A DNA stretch of 64,000 bases from Tunturiibacter gelidiferens (GCF_013410115.1 NZ_JACCCV010000002.1:1798001-1862000); one strand, 5' to 3'. Shown: positions 35,327 through 45,108, counted from the stretch's first letter. The notes: a model not told the origin generated them from the sequence alone. Translations and numbers: made by a program.

Positions 35327-35647
35327 TCAGGCTTCGGTGATGTCAGTCGAGTCGGTGGTGTCTGTTGGTTCGTCTTCGGTGAGACTAATGCGCAAGGACT
35401 TCAGAAAGGTTACGTCGTTTGAGGTGAATGGCCCCTCGATGCCTTCGTCGGCAGCATCGGTGGCCTCATCGGCTTCTGCCTCAACCTCGTTGAGACCGAT
35501 GGTGGCCTCAAGCATGAGGAGGACATCAAAACCCTGTTCGCGGATGTTTTTGACGACGCCTGCTATATCCTCCGACTCCGAGACGGACTCGTGGATTGCT
35601 TCGCCAAGTTTCTGTATCAGGTTTTTGACCTTCTGATTCAATGCCAC
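35327..35647 (-). CDS. small acidic protein of unknown function (106 aa)
   Basis: The N-terminal half is helical and conserved-looking (NQKVKNLIQKLGEAIHESVS, DIAGVVKNIREQGFDVLLML). After residue 55 the chain is Asp/Glu/Ala/Thr-rich, with one ordered island (TSNDVTFLKSLRISL). No signal or membrane segment. I do not recognise the family, although similar N-terminal halves seem common in acidobacteria. Start at the ATG at 35647 with AGG-type context (CCTGGAGGTGGC on the coding strand). Confidence 0.65.
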   Translation of the reverse strand: MALNQKVKNLIQKLGEAIHESVSESEDIAGVVKNIREQGFDVLLMLEATIGLNEVEAEADEATDAADEGIEGPFTSNDVTFLKSLRISLTEDEPTDTTDSTDITEA

Positions 35648-35817
35648 CTCCAGGCTGCCCTATCGTTCGAACTACTCCACGCATCGGGTATTCCCAGCGA
35701 AGGTGACCGGCGGGAACGGCATTGCGGGTATGTCTGAATCGCTACCACTGATTAAAGAATACGCCCATGGCGGTTTCCGCTGCAACGGCATTTCTTGCAC
35801 GGAGGTGGTATAGGAAG

Positions 35818-35970
35818 CTAAGTGGTTTCAACAACAGTGTGATGGTCGGCCCAAGTGTCTTCTAATCTGTGGGAGAGAAGCTCTACGGTTGGGGTGCGGC
35901 GGCATCCGAGGACCAGAAAACCAGCAGCTGCGGCACAGAATCCGCCAATCATCCAAAGAGTATTCTTCAT
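35818..35970 (-). CDS. small membrane or lipoprotein-like protein (50 aa)
   Basis: 50 residues from the ATG at 35970: a hydrophobic N terminus (MIGGFCAAAAGFLVLGC) with Cys at a lipobox-like position, then a basic patch and a polar tail. A GGGGGC stretch lies upstream of the start. It could be a small lipoprotein or single-span protein. No family recognised. Confidence 0.5.
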   Translation of the reverse strand: MKNTLWMIGGFCAAAAGFLVLGCRRTPTVELLSHRLEDTWADHHTVVETT

Positions 35971-36107
35971 CGTGTTGCCCCCTATTTGTGTCTGATTCCG
36001 ATCTTCGGGGAAACGATGCGCCGGGCGAAGGTAAAAGTTGATGAAAGCGGCGCGGTCGGGGTGGGAATGATTTCGTCGATGCAAGGGGGAACGGCTACAC
36101 TCTGGAT

Positions 36108-36614
36108 ATGGATTCGGTTCGGTTCGGTCGTGCGCTTGGGATTGGGGCTCGGCTGGCGGCTAAGACGCTGGTGACGGCGGTGGACGCGGCGACGGCGCCG
36201 AACCCCTCTGCCGGAAAGACGACGGGCGCTAAGGTTGCTGGGGGGAGCGAGGATCGGAGCAAGGCGGAGTCGTCGGGCGCTCGGCTGGGGGAGAAGGCGG
36301 CACGGACGACGGCACAGGTGGTGCAGACGGGACAGGGTTTGAAGCGCGGCGGGAAGCGATTTGGCGAGGCCATCTGGGGCCCGTTTGTGAAGGCTTCGAA
36401 TCAGCTTTGGCTGGAGTTTACCGGGGTTTTCTTCGGGATCTTCGCGGTGTTTGCGGTGAGCAATGCGTGGAAGATGCGTGGGGAGTGGCACGAGGCAGCG
36501 GGAAATCATGACGCGCATATGCATTTGCTGCTGGCGGTGGCGATGGCAGTGGTGTTTGGATATTTTTGCTTCAGCAGTTTTGTGAAGGCGAGTCGCAGGG
36601 GCAAGCGGAGCTAA
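36108..36614 (+). CDS. membrane protein of unknown function (168 aa)
   Basis: Residues 1-85 are Ala/Gly/Lys-rich and probably disordered or helical. Two membrane spans follow: [14 protein letters not shown] (about 108-121) and [20 protein letters not shown] (about 140-159). The C terminus is basic (KASRRGKRS). The methylmalonyl-CoA mutase gene begins 48 bases later, so cotranscription is likely, but a shared role is not implied. Confidence 0.68.
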   Translation: MDSVRFGRALGIGARLAAKTLVTAVDAATAPNPSAGKTTGAKVAGGSEDRSKAESSGARLGEKAARTTAQVVQTGQGLKRGGKRFGEAIWGPFVKASNQLWLEFTGVFFGIFAVFAVSNAWKMRGEWHEAAGNHDAHMHLLLAVAMAVVFGYFCFSSFVKASRRGKRS

Positions 36615-36661
36615 CGTTCGCCGTCGCTGGGGAGGTGTGCGGACGGGTACACTTGTTCGGC

Positions 36662-38314
36662 ATGTCTGACGACGGGAAAAACAATTTGAAGCAGGCGGAC
36701 TTGAAGCAGCCGGAGACGAGCTCCGGGATTCCGGTGGAGCTGGTCTATCGGGCTGAGGATCTTGAAGGCTTCAATGCTGCGGCGATGGTGGGCGAGCCGG
36801 GGGAGTATCCGTTTACGCGGGGGATTCAGCCGACGATGTATCGCGGGCGGCTATGGACGATGCGGCAGTATGCGGGGATGGGCGATGCGGAGGAGTCGAA
36901 TAAGAGGTACAAATTTCTGCTGGCGCATGGGGCTGGAGCAAAGAGCAGAGGGGGCTTGAGTGTGGCTTTCGATCTGCCGACGCAGATTGGGTATGACTCG
37001 GACTCGCCGCTGGCGCTGGGTGAGGTGGGGAAGGTCGGGGTGGCGATTGATTCGCTCGAGGATATGCAGCGGTTGTTCGATGGAATCGCATTGGATACGA
37101 TCTCGACGTCGATGACGATCAATGCGACGGCATCGATTCTGCTGGCGCTGTATGTCGCCGTGGCGAAACGGACGGGGGCGAAGATCAAAGAGCTGAGTGG
37201 GACGATTCAGAACGACATTTTGAAGGAGTACATTGCGCGCGGGACGTATATCTATCCCGTGACGCATGCGATGCGGCTGGTGACGGATATCTTCGCGTGG
37301 GCGGCCGACGAGGTGCCGGAGTGGAATACGATCTCGATCTCGGGGTATCACATGCGAGAGGCTGGGTGTACGGCGGTGCAGGAGGTGGCGTTTACGCTGG
37401 CCGATGGGATGACGTATGTGCAGGCGGCGATTGATGCGGGGCTGGATGTGGATTCGTTTGCTCCGCGATTGAGTTTCTTCTTCAACTCGCATAACAATCT
37501 GCTGGAAGAGGTGGCGAAGTTTCGTGCAGCGCGCAGGATGTGGGCGCAGATTATGCGGGAGCACTTTGACGCGAAGAAGGAGCGGAGCTGGATGCTGCGG
37601 TTTCATACGCAGACGGCGGGGTCTACGCTGACGGCGCAGCAGCCGGAGAACAATGTGGTGAGAACGACGCTGCAGGCGCTGGCGGCGGTGCTGGGTGGGA
37701 CGCAGAGTCTGCATACGAATGGGTTCGATGAAGCGCTGTCTTTGCCGACGGAGAATGCAGCGAGGATTGCTCTGCGGACGCAGCAGATTCTGGCGCATGA
37801 GAGTGGGGTTGCACAGACGGTTGATCCGCTGGCGGGATCGTTCTATGTGGAGTCGCTGACGAATGAGATTGAACGGCGTGCTGAGGAGTATCTGGCTACG
37901 ATCGCTCGTTTTGATTTGGGAGGTAAGTACGGGATGCTGCGGGCGATTGAGCGTGGATATGTGCAACGTGAGATACAAAATGCGGCTTATGGGTATCAGC
38001 AAGCGGTGGATGCCAAGGAGGCGATTGTGGTTGGGGTCAATCAGTTTGGGAGCGAGCAGGAGGTTGCGGTGCCGATTCAGCGGATTGATGAAGCGTTGGA
38101 GGGGCGGCAGGTGGAGCGTGTTCGTGCGCTAAGGGCGCGACGGGATGCGGGGGTTCATGCTGCGGCTCTGGGACGCGTGGAAGATGCGGCCCGGAGCGGG
38201 GAGAACCTGATGCCGAGGATTGTGGAAGCGGTAGAGGCGATGGCGACCGTGGGCGAGCTGGCGGATGCACTGCGGCGGGTGTTTGGGGAGTATAGGGAGA
38301 GTGTTGTGGTATGA
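36662..38314 (+). CDS. methylmalonyl-CoA mutase, large (catalytic) subunit
   Basis: 550-residue TIM-barrel mutase subunit converting methylmalonyl-CoA and succinyl-CoA. Motifs: [20 protein letters not shown] with the Tyr associated with methylmalonyl-CoA preference, [39 protein letters not shown], an Arg in THAMRL that fits the substrate-carboxylate position, and [20 protein letters not shown]. The chain ends where the large-subunit barrel ends. The cobalamin-binding DxHxxG domain is absent, so a separate small subunit must complete it. That gene is not in the window. Start at the ATG at 36662, where family similarity begins. Confidence 0.88.
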   Translation: MSDDGKNNLKQADLKQPETSSGIPVELVYRAEDLEGFNAAAMVGEPGEYPFTRGIQPTMYRGRLWTMRQYAGMGDAEESNKRYKFLLAHGAGAKSRGGLSVAFDLPTQIGYDSDSPLALGEVGKVGVAIDSLEDMQRLFDGIALDTISTSMTINATASILLALYVAVAKRTGAKIKELSGTIQNDILKEYIARGTYIYPVTHAMRLVTDIFAWAADEVPEWNTISISGYHMREAGCTAVQEVAFTLADGMTYVQAAIDAGLDVDSFAPRLSFFFNSHNNLLEEVAKFRAARRMWAQIMREHFDAKKERSWMLRFHTQTAGSTLTAQQPENNVVRTTLQALAAVLGGTQSLHTNGFDEALSLPTENAARIALRTQQILAHESGVAQTVDPLAGSFYVESLTNEIERRAEEYLATIARFDLGGKYGMLRAIERGYVQREIQNAAYGYQQAVDAKEAIVVGVNQFGSEQEVAVPIQRIDEALEGRQVERVRALRARRDAGVHAAALGRVEDAARSGENLMPRIVEAVEAMATVGELADALRRVFGEYRESVVV

Positions 38315-38383
38315 AGCGCGGCAAGAAGCCTGGCGGGTGAATGGCGCCGCCTTCGTTTTTACAATCGGATGGAGGATTGGATT

Positions 38384-38833
38384 ATGAGCGCGAGCGTATT
38401 CCTTCTCTTGAATCTTGCCCTTGCGTTCTACAACGTTGGAACGATCTGGGCCCATGAGATCGACATCTTCCGGACGTGGAAGCTGATCGGGCGTGCACAG
38501 TTCCACGATGTGCAAATGGTCCACTTTCGTAAGATTCCGTACTGGATATTTGCCCCGGTGGGATTGGCCCTTCTGGGCAACATCGCGCTGCTCTGGTACC
38601 ACCCGGTCGGTTCGCCGGGGTGGTGTGGGTGGGCGGCGCTGGTGTTTCAGTCGCTTTCGATCCTTCTGACGGCTGCGTTTTGGGGACGGTGGCAGGGCCG
38701 GCTGGCAAGGGATGAACGCGGACCGGAGAGTCCATACCTGGCAAAGATTTTGAGGACCCATTGGTTACGGACCGCCTTGATCAATGGCTATGCCCTGGTT
38801 TTTCTGTTCTGGACGGTGAAGGTGCTGGGCTGA
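38384..38833 (+). CDS. four-helix membrane protein of unknown function
   Basis: 149 residues from the ATG at 38384, which has GGAGG 8 bases upstream; the in-frame ATG at 38369 overlaps that site. Helices at about 2-22 (ASVFLLLNLALAFYNVGTIW), 53-73 (IFAPVGLALLGNIALLWY), 80-100 (WAALVFQSLSILLTAAFWG) and 128-146. The stop overlaps the start of the next gene by one base (TGATG), so they are translationally coupled. Confidence 0.72.
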   Translation: MSASVFLLLNLALAFYNVGTIWAHEIDIFRTWKLIGRAQFHDVQMVHFRKIPYWIFAPVGLALLGNIALLWYHPVGSPGWCGWAALVFQSLSILLTAAFWGRWQGRLARDERGPESPYLAKILRTHWLRTALINGYALVFLFWTVKVLG

Positions 38834-39399
38834 TGCGGACTACGTTTGGAGGAGCGGTGTGGAGGCTGACACTGGGGATTCTGCTAGCCGGATGGTTCGT
38901 GCCGTCGCCTGCGGGTCAGGTTGCAACGGTGAGGATTCCGAGTTTCCAAGGGACTACATTTGCCGGGCGACCGGTGTCTCTGCCGCAGCAATTGAAAGGT
39001 GGGGTCGGCGTGCTGGTGCTCGGCTTTTCGAAGAGCTCAGGCGATGTCTGCAAAGGTTGGGGACAGCGGCTAGCCCAGAGCTATCGCGACTCGCACGACG
39101 TAATGTACTTCCAGATGCCGGTGCTAGAGTCCGTGCCGCAGCTAATTCGCGGTATGGTCGTGAAGTCGATCAAGTCCGGCGTGCCGGAAGCAGAACAGCC
39201 GCATTTTTTGCCGGTTTTTTCCCATGAGGCAGAGTGGCGAACGATTGCGCGATACTCCAGTGCAGAGGATGCCTACGTTCTCGTTGTTGATGGACAGGGC
39301 GGCGTGCGGTGGCAGACCTCGGGTAAGGTGACGGACACTGGTTTTGAGGCTTTGAAACAGCGGGTGGAGACAGTGCGGGCGCAGTCTGCGAGAGAGTAG
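38833..39399 (+). CDS. possible ATP10-like thioredoxin-fold protein, secreted
   Basis: 188 residues with an N-terminal signal or anchor (LTLGILLAGWFVPSPAGQ). Body: ISFQ-type start at IPSFQGTTFAGRPVSLPQQL, then GVLVLGFSKSSGDVCKGWGQ, YFQMPVLESVPQLIRGMVVK and AYVLVVDGQGGVRWQTSGKV. The last motif (V-D-x-x-G-x-x-R-W-x-x-S-G) and the central helix resemble ATP10, an assembly factor of mitochondrial F-type ATPase. It has no CxxC. Remote similarity is by eye only; a redoxin-like protein without redox cysteines is the alternative. Translationally coupled to the preceding membrane protein. Confidence 0.5.
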   Translation: MRTTFGGAVWRLTLGILLAGWFVPSPAGQVATVRIPSFQGTTFAGRPVSLPQQLKGGVGVLVLGFSKSSGDVCKGWGQRLAQSYRDSHDVMYFQMPVLESVPQLIRGMVVKSIKSGVPEAEQPHFLPVFSHEAEWRTIARYSSAEDAYVLVVDGQGGVRWQTSGKVTDTGFEALKQRVETVRAQSARE

Positions 39400-39657
39400 T
39401 CCGGAGCGTGCTGCTGCGCACGGAGGCTTCGAAAGAGTGTGAGACATCCCACCACTCTTTGCGTCTGCATCTCCAGCGATGCTTCGATGAAGCGGCGCGA
39501 GCCTTGTGCTTGATTCAGGGGAAGTTGACGAAGTTTTTGGGGAACGGGATGCATTGATTGGGTGAAAGCGCGAATCTGGACGGGTGGTTGAATGCGGGTG
39601 CCGGATGCTATCGTTTTAGTGGTCAGCATTCACGAGAGAGATAGAAGGAAGTAGCCC
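39400..39657. promoter_or_regulatory. leader region of the glycine cleavage operon
   Basis: 258 bases before gcvT. AAGGAAG 8 bases before the ATG is the ribosome binding site. I looked for a glycine-riboswitch signature (paired GGAGA/CUCUGG-type aptamer cores) and do not see a convincing one. GTGAATGCTGACCACTAAA-like AT patch near 39615 may be promoter-related. Confidence 0.4.
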
Positions 39658-40794
39658 ATGGCAGAGACAATGACACCACTTCGCAAGACAGCACTGAACG
39701 CGGTGCACCGGGCAGCTAAGTCCAAGATGGTCGACTTCGGCGGATGGGATATGCCGGTGGATTGCTGCGGATTGATTGCGGAACACATGGCGGTGCGGAC
39801 GGCGGTGGGCGTGTTCGATGTGTCGCACATGGGGGATATTCAACTGCGTGGGCCGGGATCGCTGGCAGCGGTGCAGCATCTTTGCATGAACGACGCTTCG
39901 AGGCTGGCGGTTGGGCAGGCGCACTACTCGGCGATGCTGTACCCGAATGGGACTTTTGTTGATGACGTGATCGTGCACAAGCTTTCGGAGAATGATTACT
40001 TGATTGTGATTAATGCAGGGACGCGGGAGAAGGATGTGCAGTGGGTGCGGCAGACGATAGGGCATATGCCGGGCGTGCATGTGAACGACTTCAGCGACTA
40101 TTACACGCAGCTTGCGATCCAGGGGCCGAGAGCCGCGCAGACGCTGCAGAAGCTGACCTCGACGGATTTGAGCACGATCAAGAACTATTGGTTCACGTGG
40201 GGGCAGGTGTGCGGGCTGCACAACGTGATGATCGCTCGCACGGGATATACCGGCGAGGATGGATTTGAGATTTATATTCCATCGGATGAGCCGACGAGCG
40301 CGCGGGTGTGGGGCGAGGTGCTGGAGGCGGGCGCTGAGTTCGGGATTCTGGCATGTGGGCTGGGGGCGCGGAATACGCTGCGGCTCGAGGCTGGAATGGC
40401 GCTGTATGGGCATGAGATCTCGGACACGATCAATGTGTTTGAGGCGGGGCTGGGGCGGTATGCGAAGCTCGACAAGCCGGAGTTTGTTGGGCGCGCCGCG
40501 TTGCTGGCGATAGAGGCGGCGGGTGGGCCGGGCCGCAAGCTCGTTGGGCTGGAGATGATCGAGCGCGGGATTGGGCGGGATGGATATACCGTGTTTTCGG
40601 TTGAAGGAATGCGGCTTGGCGAGATTACCAGCGGTTCGCCGTCGCCGTTTTTGAAAAAGAATATTGCCATCGCCTATGTGCCTGTGGAATACACCGCGCT
40701 TGATACCGAGGTTGCCGTGGAGATTCGCGGCCAGATGGTGAAGGCGAAGGTTGTTCCGCTTCCCTTCTATAAACGGGCGAAGAAATCCGCATAG
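39658..40794 (+). CDS. gcvT: glycine cleavage system T protein (aminomethyltransferase)
   Basis: 378 residues. Takes the aminomethyl group from the lipoyl arm of H protein and forms methylene-tetrahydrofolate plus ammonia. N-terminal [20 protein letters not shown] with [17 protein letters not shown]; central [19 protein letters not shown]; then [20 protein letters not shown], all classic T-protein motifs. C-terminal beta-barrel domain about 290-378 ([39 protein letters not shown]). First gene of the operon. Confidence 0.96.
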   Translation: MAETMTPLRKTALNAVHRAAKSKMVDFGGWDMPVDCCGLIAEHMAVRTAVGVFDVSHMGDIQLRGPGSLAAVQHLCMNDASRLAVGQAHYSAMLYPNGTFVDDVIVHKLSENDYLIVINAGTREKDVQWVRQTIGHMPGVHVNDFSDYYTQLAIQGPRAAQTLQKLTSTDLSTIKNYWFTWGQVCGLHNVMIARTGYTGEDGFEIYIPSDEPTSARVWGEVLEAGAEFGILACGLGARNTLRLEAGMALYGHEISDTINVFEAGLGRYAKLDKPEFVGRAALLAIEAAGGPGRKLVGLEMIERGIGRDGYTVFSVEGMRLGEITSGSPSPFLKKNIAIAYVPVEYTALDTEVAVEIRGQMVKAKVVPLPFYKRAKKSA

Positions 40795-40843
40795 CCGCAG
40801 CATCTACAATTGAGTTACACACACTTTTTCTGGAGAACGACGA

Positions 40844-41233
40844 ATGGCTTATCCTGCGGATTACCGCTATACGAAGGAACACGAGTGGATCAAGGTCGAC
40901 GGCAACATTGGAACCGTCGGCATCACGGACTACGCGCAGAACTCGCTCGGCGACATTGTGTTTGTCGATCTGCCGAAGGTGGGCGATACGGTTGAGGCTG
41001 CAAAGAGCTTCGGGTCGGTGGAGTCGGTGAAGGCTGTGTCGGATCTTTTTGCGCCGGTGTCGGGCAAGGTGACGGCGATCAACGAAGAGTTGAAAGACGC
41101 TCCGGAGAAGATCAACACGGATGCGAATACGACCTGGCTGTTGAAGGTTGAGCTTGCGGATGCGAAGCAGGTCGATGGACTTTTGACCGCGGCGGACTAC
41201 GAGAAATTTACCAGCGAAGAGACCGGACACTAA
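40844..41233 (+). CDS. gcvH: glycine cleavage system H protein
   Basis: 129-residue lipoyl carrier. Begins YPADYRYTKEHEWIKVDGN. The lipoylated Lys is at about residue 63 in FGSVESVKAVSDLFAPVSGK. The hybrid-motif fold and length are normal. A GGAG site precedes the start. Three bases separate its stop from gcvPA. Confidence 0.97.
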   Translation: MAYPADYRYTKEHEWIKVDGNIGTVGITDYAQNSLGDIVFVDLPKVGDTVEAAKSFGSVESVKAVSDLFAPVSGKVTAINEELKDAPEKINTDANTTWLLKVELADAKQVDGLLTAADYEKFTSEETGH

Positions 41234-41236
41234 AAG

Positions 41237-42580
41237 ATGCGCTATTTGCCGAAGTCCCCCGTGGATCGCGAGGAGATGCTTGCCGAGATTGGCGTCGCGT
41301 CGATCGACGATCTGTTTTCTACGATTCCAGCGGAGTTTCAACTAAAGCGCGATCTGAAGATTCCACGGCAGCATGGGGAGTCTGAGATTCTGGATCGCTT
41401 TCGCGAGTTTGCGGAGAATAATGCGGTTGGTTATTCGAGCTTTCTGGGCGCGGGAGTTTATCGGCACTATCGGCCGGTGATTATCGACTCGTTGGTGCAG
41501 CGTGGTGAATTTCTGACGAGCTACACGCCGTATCAGCCGGAGATCTCGCAGGGAACGCTGCAGGCGATGTTCGAGTTCCAGACGATGATCTGCGAGCTGA
41601 CGGGGATGGAGATTGCGAACGCGTCGATGTATGACGGCTCGACCGGCGCGGCTGAGGCGATCATGATGGCGGTGCGCGTGACCGGCCGCGATGGCGCGGT
41701 GATTGCGCGGACGGTGCATCCGGAGTACCGCGAGGTGATTGCTACGTATGCGCAGCACCAGGAGATTCCGACCGTTGAGGTTGGATACTCGGCGAATGGG
41801 CGCGCGGATCTTGCGGCGCTCGATGCAGCGATTACGAAGGATACGGCTTGCGTGTTGATTCAGTCGCCGAACTTCTTCGGGACGATTGAAGATGTTGCGG
41901 CGATTGCAGAGGTTGCTCATGCGAAGGGCGCTCTGCTGATTGTTTCGATTGCGGAGGCGGTGTCGCTGGGAATTGTAAGGCCGCCGGCTGAGGCGGATAT
42001 TGTTTCGCTGGAGGCGCAGTCGTATGGCGTGGCGGTTGGATACGGCGGGCCTTACTGCGGCGTGATTGCTTGCAAGGAGAAGTTTCTGCGGCAGATGCCG
42101 GGACGACTGATCGGCGAGACGAAGGATATAGACGGCAAGCGCGGTTTTGTGCTGACGCTGTCGACGCGCGAGCAGCATATTCGGCGGGAGAAGGCGACTT
42201 CGAACATCTGCACCAATCAGGCGCTGGTTGCGATGATGACGACGATCTTCCTGAGCGTGTATGGGAAGCAGGGGATGAAGGAGCTGGCGGAGCAGAATCT
42301 TGCGAAGGCGGCTTATCTGCAGAGCGTGCTTGGTGCCTCTGCTGGCGCGAAGGTTTTGTTTGACGGTGCGCCGCGGTTTCACGAGTTTGTGCTGGAGTTG
42401 CCGAAGGGCGCGGAAGAGACGAACGCAGCTCTGCTTGGGGAGAAGATCATCGGTGGATTGCCGCTGGCGAAGTGGTATCCGGAGCTCGGGCCGAATGCGA
42501 GTTTGTGGTGTGCGACGGAGTTGACGACGCGGAAGCAGATGGATGCGGTTGCGACGGCGCTTGCAGGCAAGAAGGCTTAG
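41237..42580 (+). CDS. gcvPA: glycine dehydrogenase (decarboxylating) subunit 1
   Basis: 447-residue N-terminal half of P protein, the PLP enzyme that decarboxylates glycine. [20 protein letters not shown], then [40 protein letters not shown] and [20 protein letters not shown] are diagnostic. Acts as a heterodimer with gcvPB. Two small unknown genes follow before gcvPB, breaking the usual direct adjacency. Confidence 0.96.
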   Translation: MRYLPKSPVDREEMLAEIGVASIDDLFSTIPAEFQLKRDLKIPRQHGESEILDRFREFAENNAVGYSSFLGAGVYRHYRPVIIDSLVQRGEFLTSYTPYQPEISQGTLQAMFEFQTMICELTGMEIANASMYDGSTGAAEAIMMAVRVTGRDGAVIARTVHPEYREVIATYAQHQEIPTVEVGYSANGRADLAALDAAITKDTACVLIQSPNFFGTIEDVAAIAEVAHAKGALLIVSIAEAVSLGIVRPPAEADIVSLEAQSYGVAVGYGGPYCGVIACKEKFLRQMPGRLIGETKDIDGKRGFVLTLSTREQHIRREKATSNICTNQALVAMMTTIFLSVYGKQGMKELAEQNLAKAAYLQSVLGASAGAKVLFDGAPRFHEFVLELPKGAEETNAALLGEKIIGGLPLAKWYPELGPNASLWCATELTTRKQMDAVATALAGKKA

Positions 42581-42582
42581 CG

Positions 42583-42927
42583 ATGGATGTGTCGGCGATT
42601 GTGGGCGAGGAGCTGAAGGCGGTTGAGTTTGTTGAGGATTTTTTGCAGCTTCGTTTTGACGCTCCTCTCCTGACGTTTTATGCGTGGCCGCATGTGTTGT
42701 TTCCGGAGTTTTCGGTGGCTTATGGAGAGCCGGAGTATCGGAATGCCCTGTGCGCGCAGATTAATGACAAGGTCGTGGAGGCATCGCTTGAAGAGGGCAA
42801 TGCGCTGACGATTGAGTTTGAGAATGGCACGGTATTTGGGCTTTCTTTGCGGGAAGAAGATTTGGATGGACCGGAGTCGGGGAGCTACTCGGAGACCGGA
42901 GGCGCAGCGGATGCGCAGGAGTTCTAG
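42583..42927 (+). CDS. small protein of unknown function inside the gcv operon (x)
   Basis: 114 residues, mostly beta: LKAVEFVEDFLQLRFDAPLL, YRNALCAQINDKVVEASLEE, LTIEFENGTVFGLSLREEDL, then DGPESGSYSE and a polar tail. The pattern (Fxx-D/F-LQLRF, IEFENG, SL..ED..GPE) resembles small soluble proteins seen as immunity-like or accessory genes in many bacteria, but I cannot name the family. It starts 2 bases after the gcvPA stop and 3 bases before the next gene, so it is cotranscribed. Confidence 0.72.
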   Translation: MDVSAIVGEELKAVEFVEDFLQLRFDAPLLTFYAWPHVLFPEFSVAYGEPEYRNALCAQINDKVVEASLEEGNALTIEFENGTVFGLSLREEDLDGPESGSYSETGGAADAQEF

Positions 42928-42930
42928 GCG

Positions 42931-43266
42931 ATGGCTCATTCGATCAAGCCCAAGATCATGTACATCGAGTACAAAGGCGATGGATTGACCGGGCCGGGAA
43001 GAATCGGACGTGTCACTTTCTCAAAAACGGGCGACACAGTCTATTACGCAGGTAAAGCCTTTCGAAGCTTGAAAGGAAATGGTTTCAAGGCGAACTACTT
43101 CGATGTTGCAACCTCCGAACCCTATTGGATCTCGGGACCGAAGAAGAGGGGCGGAGATTCACTGTACGCTACGAATATTGCGACTGAAATTGATGAGGAC
43201 GTTCGCGAAGAGTACTGGACTGAGATTCGAAAGAAACCAGAGCTGAAGCAACAGACGCACACATAG
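42931..43266 (+). CDS. conserved protein of unknown function inside the gcv operon (y)
   Basis: 111 residues. MYIEYKGDGLTGPGRIGRVT, SKTGDTVYYAGKAFRSLKG, FKANYFDVATSEPYWISGPK and IDEDVREEYWTEIRKKPEL form a very well kept small family found as scattered single genes in diverse bacteria; I recall database entries that mislabel it as a deoxyxylulose-phosphate synthase. No catalytic residue set is evident. Its base composition is more AT-rich than its neighbours, which fits recent insertion. It sits 3 bases after gene x and 14 bases before gcvPB. Confidence 0.75.
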   Translation: MAHSIKPKIMYIEYKGDGLTGPGRIGRVTFSKTGDTVYYAGKAFRSLKGNGFKANYFDVATSEPYWISGPKKRGGDSLYATNIATEIDEDVREEYWTEIRKKPELKQQTHT

Positions 43267-43280
43267 AAAGCTGAGCGATT

Positions 43281-44825
43281 ATGTCTGAAAAGTTCGTAGG
43301 GACGCCGAAGAAGGCTACGACGCACACGAATCAGAACGAAGATTTGATGTTTGAGAAGTCTTCGCCTGGGAAGAAGGCTTATAGGCTGGCGGAGCTGGAT
43401 GTGCCTGCGGTGGATTCGATTGCGCTGCTGGGCGACGCAGTGCGTACCGACTTGGGCGTGATGCCGGAGCTGAGCGAGATCGAGATCATCCGGCACTTCA
43501 CACGGCTTTCGACGTGGAACTACGCGATTGATCTTGGCATGTATCCGCTGGGGAGCTGCACGATGAAGTACAACCCTCGCGTGAATGAGGCCGTCGCTCG
43601 GCTGGAGGGGATTGCAGAGGCGCATCCCTATCAGCCGGAGTCGCTGTCGCAAGGCTGTCTGGGGATTATGCAGACGCTGTCCGAGGCGTTGATTGAGATT
43701 ACGGGCATGGATGCGATTACGCTGCAGCCGGCGGCGGGGGCGCATGGCGAGTTTACGGGGATTCTGCTCGTGCGGGCTTATCACGAGTCGAAGGGCAATC
43801 CGCGGAAGAAGATTTTGATTCCCGACTCGGCGCATGGGACGAATCCGGCTACGGCTGCGGTCTGCGGGTATGAGGTTGCAAACCTGAAGTCGAATGCGCA
43901 GGGGATGGTGGATGTGGCTGAGTTAGAGCGGATGGTCGATGAAGACACGGCTGCGCTGATGCTGACGAATCCTTCGACGATTGGTGTGTTCGAGAGCGAC
44001 ATTCATAAGATTGCGGACATTCTTCATGCGAAGGGCGCGCTGCTGTACATGGACGGCGCGAATATGAATGCGCTGGTGGGCAAGACGAGGCCAGGAGATT
44101 TCGGCGTCGATGTGATGCATTTGAATCTGCATAAGACGTTTTCTACTCCTCATGGAGGCGGTGGTCCGGGGTCGGGGCCGGTAGCTTGCAAGAAAATTCT
44201 GGAGCCGTTTCTGCCTACGCCGATTGTGGTGACGAAGGCTGATGGAACGCTTGGGCTGGAGTACAACCGGCCACAGAGTGTTGGCCGTGTGCGGATGTTC
44301 TATGGCAACTTTGGAATGTTTGTGCGAGCGTTGGCGTACATTCTGGCGAATGGGCCGGATGGGCTGCGGCAGACGACCGAAGATGCGGTGCTGAATGCGA
44401 ACTACATTCGGGCGAAGCTTGAGGGCACGTTCGAGTTGCCGTACAAGACGCGGTCGCTGCATGAGGTTGTGTTCTCGGACAAGATTCAGGCGAAGAACGG
44501 CGTGAAGACAGGCGATATGGGCAAGCGCCTGATCGACTATGGCTTCCATGCGTATACGGTTTCGTTCCCGTTGGTGGTCAACGGCGCGATGATGATTGAG
44601 CCGACCGAAAGCGAGAGTCGCGAGGAGCTTGATCTGCTGATCGATGCACTGAAACAGATTGCGCGTGAGGCGGAGGAGAATCCTGAGCTGGTGCAGACGG
44701 CGCCGCATACGACGCGGCTGCAGCGACTGGATGAGACGACGGCGGCGAGGAAGCCGATTCTGCGCTGGAAGGCCCCTGTGGCTGCGGAGCCTGTGCTGGT
44801 CGATACGGCCGCGAAGGAGTGGTAG
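43281..44825 (+). CDS. gcvPB: glycine dehydrogenase (decarboxylating) subunit 2
   Basis: 514-residue C-terminal half of P protein. The PLP lysine is at about residue 288 in HLNLHKTFSTPHGGGGPGSG. Also STWNYAIDLGMYPLGSCTMK, ITLQPAAGAHGEFTGILLVR and SAHGTNPATAAVCGYEV. Completes the two-subunit P protein with gcvPA. Glycine cleavage needs lipoamide dehydrogenase (L protein), which is not in this window. Confidence 0.96.
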   Translation: MSEKFVGTPKKATTHTNQNEDLMFEKSSPGKKAYRLAELDVPAVDSIALLGDAVRTDLGVMPELSEIEIIRHFTRLSTWNYAIDLGMYPLGSCTMKYNPRVNEAVARLEGIAEAHPYQPESLSQGCLGIMQTLSEALIEITGMDAITLQPAAGAHGEFTGILLVRAYHESKGNPRKKILIPDSAHGTNPATAAVCGYEVANLKSNAQGMVDVAELERMVDEDTAALMLTNPSTIGVFESDIHKIADILHAKGALLYMDGANMNALVGKTRPGDFGVDVMHLNLHKTFSTPHGGGGPGSGPVACKKILEPFLPTPIVVTKADGTLGLEYNRPQSVGRVRMFYGNFGMFVRALAYILANGPDGLRQTTEDAVLNANYIRAKLEGTFELPYKTRSLHEVVFSDKIQAKNGVKTGDMGKRLIDYGFHAYTVSFPLVVNGAMMIEPTESESREELDLLIDALKQIAREAEENPELVQTAPHTTRLQRLDETTAARKPILRWKAPVAAEPVLVDTAAKEW

Positions 44826-44826
44826 C

Positions 44827-45108
44827 GTGTCCGTCTTCTACGATCGGCAGGACGAGCTTGAGAAGTACGAGTTCATGATGGGAGAGGCGCGTGGGCGGCT
44901 GGCGGTGACGCTGGATGTGCTGACCGATGCGCTGATCCTGATTGGGCAGCATGGGGTTTATTGCGCGAGTACGCGAAATCCTGCGATTCCGGCGCTGGAT
45001 CTGCAGGCAGTGTTGATGAATCTGAACGGAGCGAAGGAGCTGGTGGCCTCGGTGATGGAACGGTTGAGGCTGGATCGGCTCGAACTGGAGAAGGAGGCGG
45101 CGAAGTAG
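44827..45108 (+). CDS. small helical protein of unknown function at the end of the gcv operon (z)
   Basis: 93 residues from a GTG at 44827, one base after the gcvPB stop; the ATG at 44875 is an alternative. Two long helices (KYEFMMGEARGRLAVTLDVL and GAKELVASVMERLRLDRLEL) with a middle segment CASTRNPAIPALDL. No signal or membrane span. Not recognised; tight spacing puts it in the gcv transcript. Confidence 0.6.
   Translation: MSVFYDRQDELEKYEFMMGEARGRLAVTLDVLTDALILIGQHGVYCASTRNPAIPALDLQAVLMNLNGAKELVASVMERLRLDRLELEKEAAK

Noticed and set aside
39400..39657. Glycine riboswitch before gcvT
   Set aside because: Expected for a gcv operon, but no paired aptamer cores could be recognised by eye; a covariance-model search would settle it.
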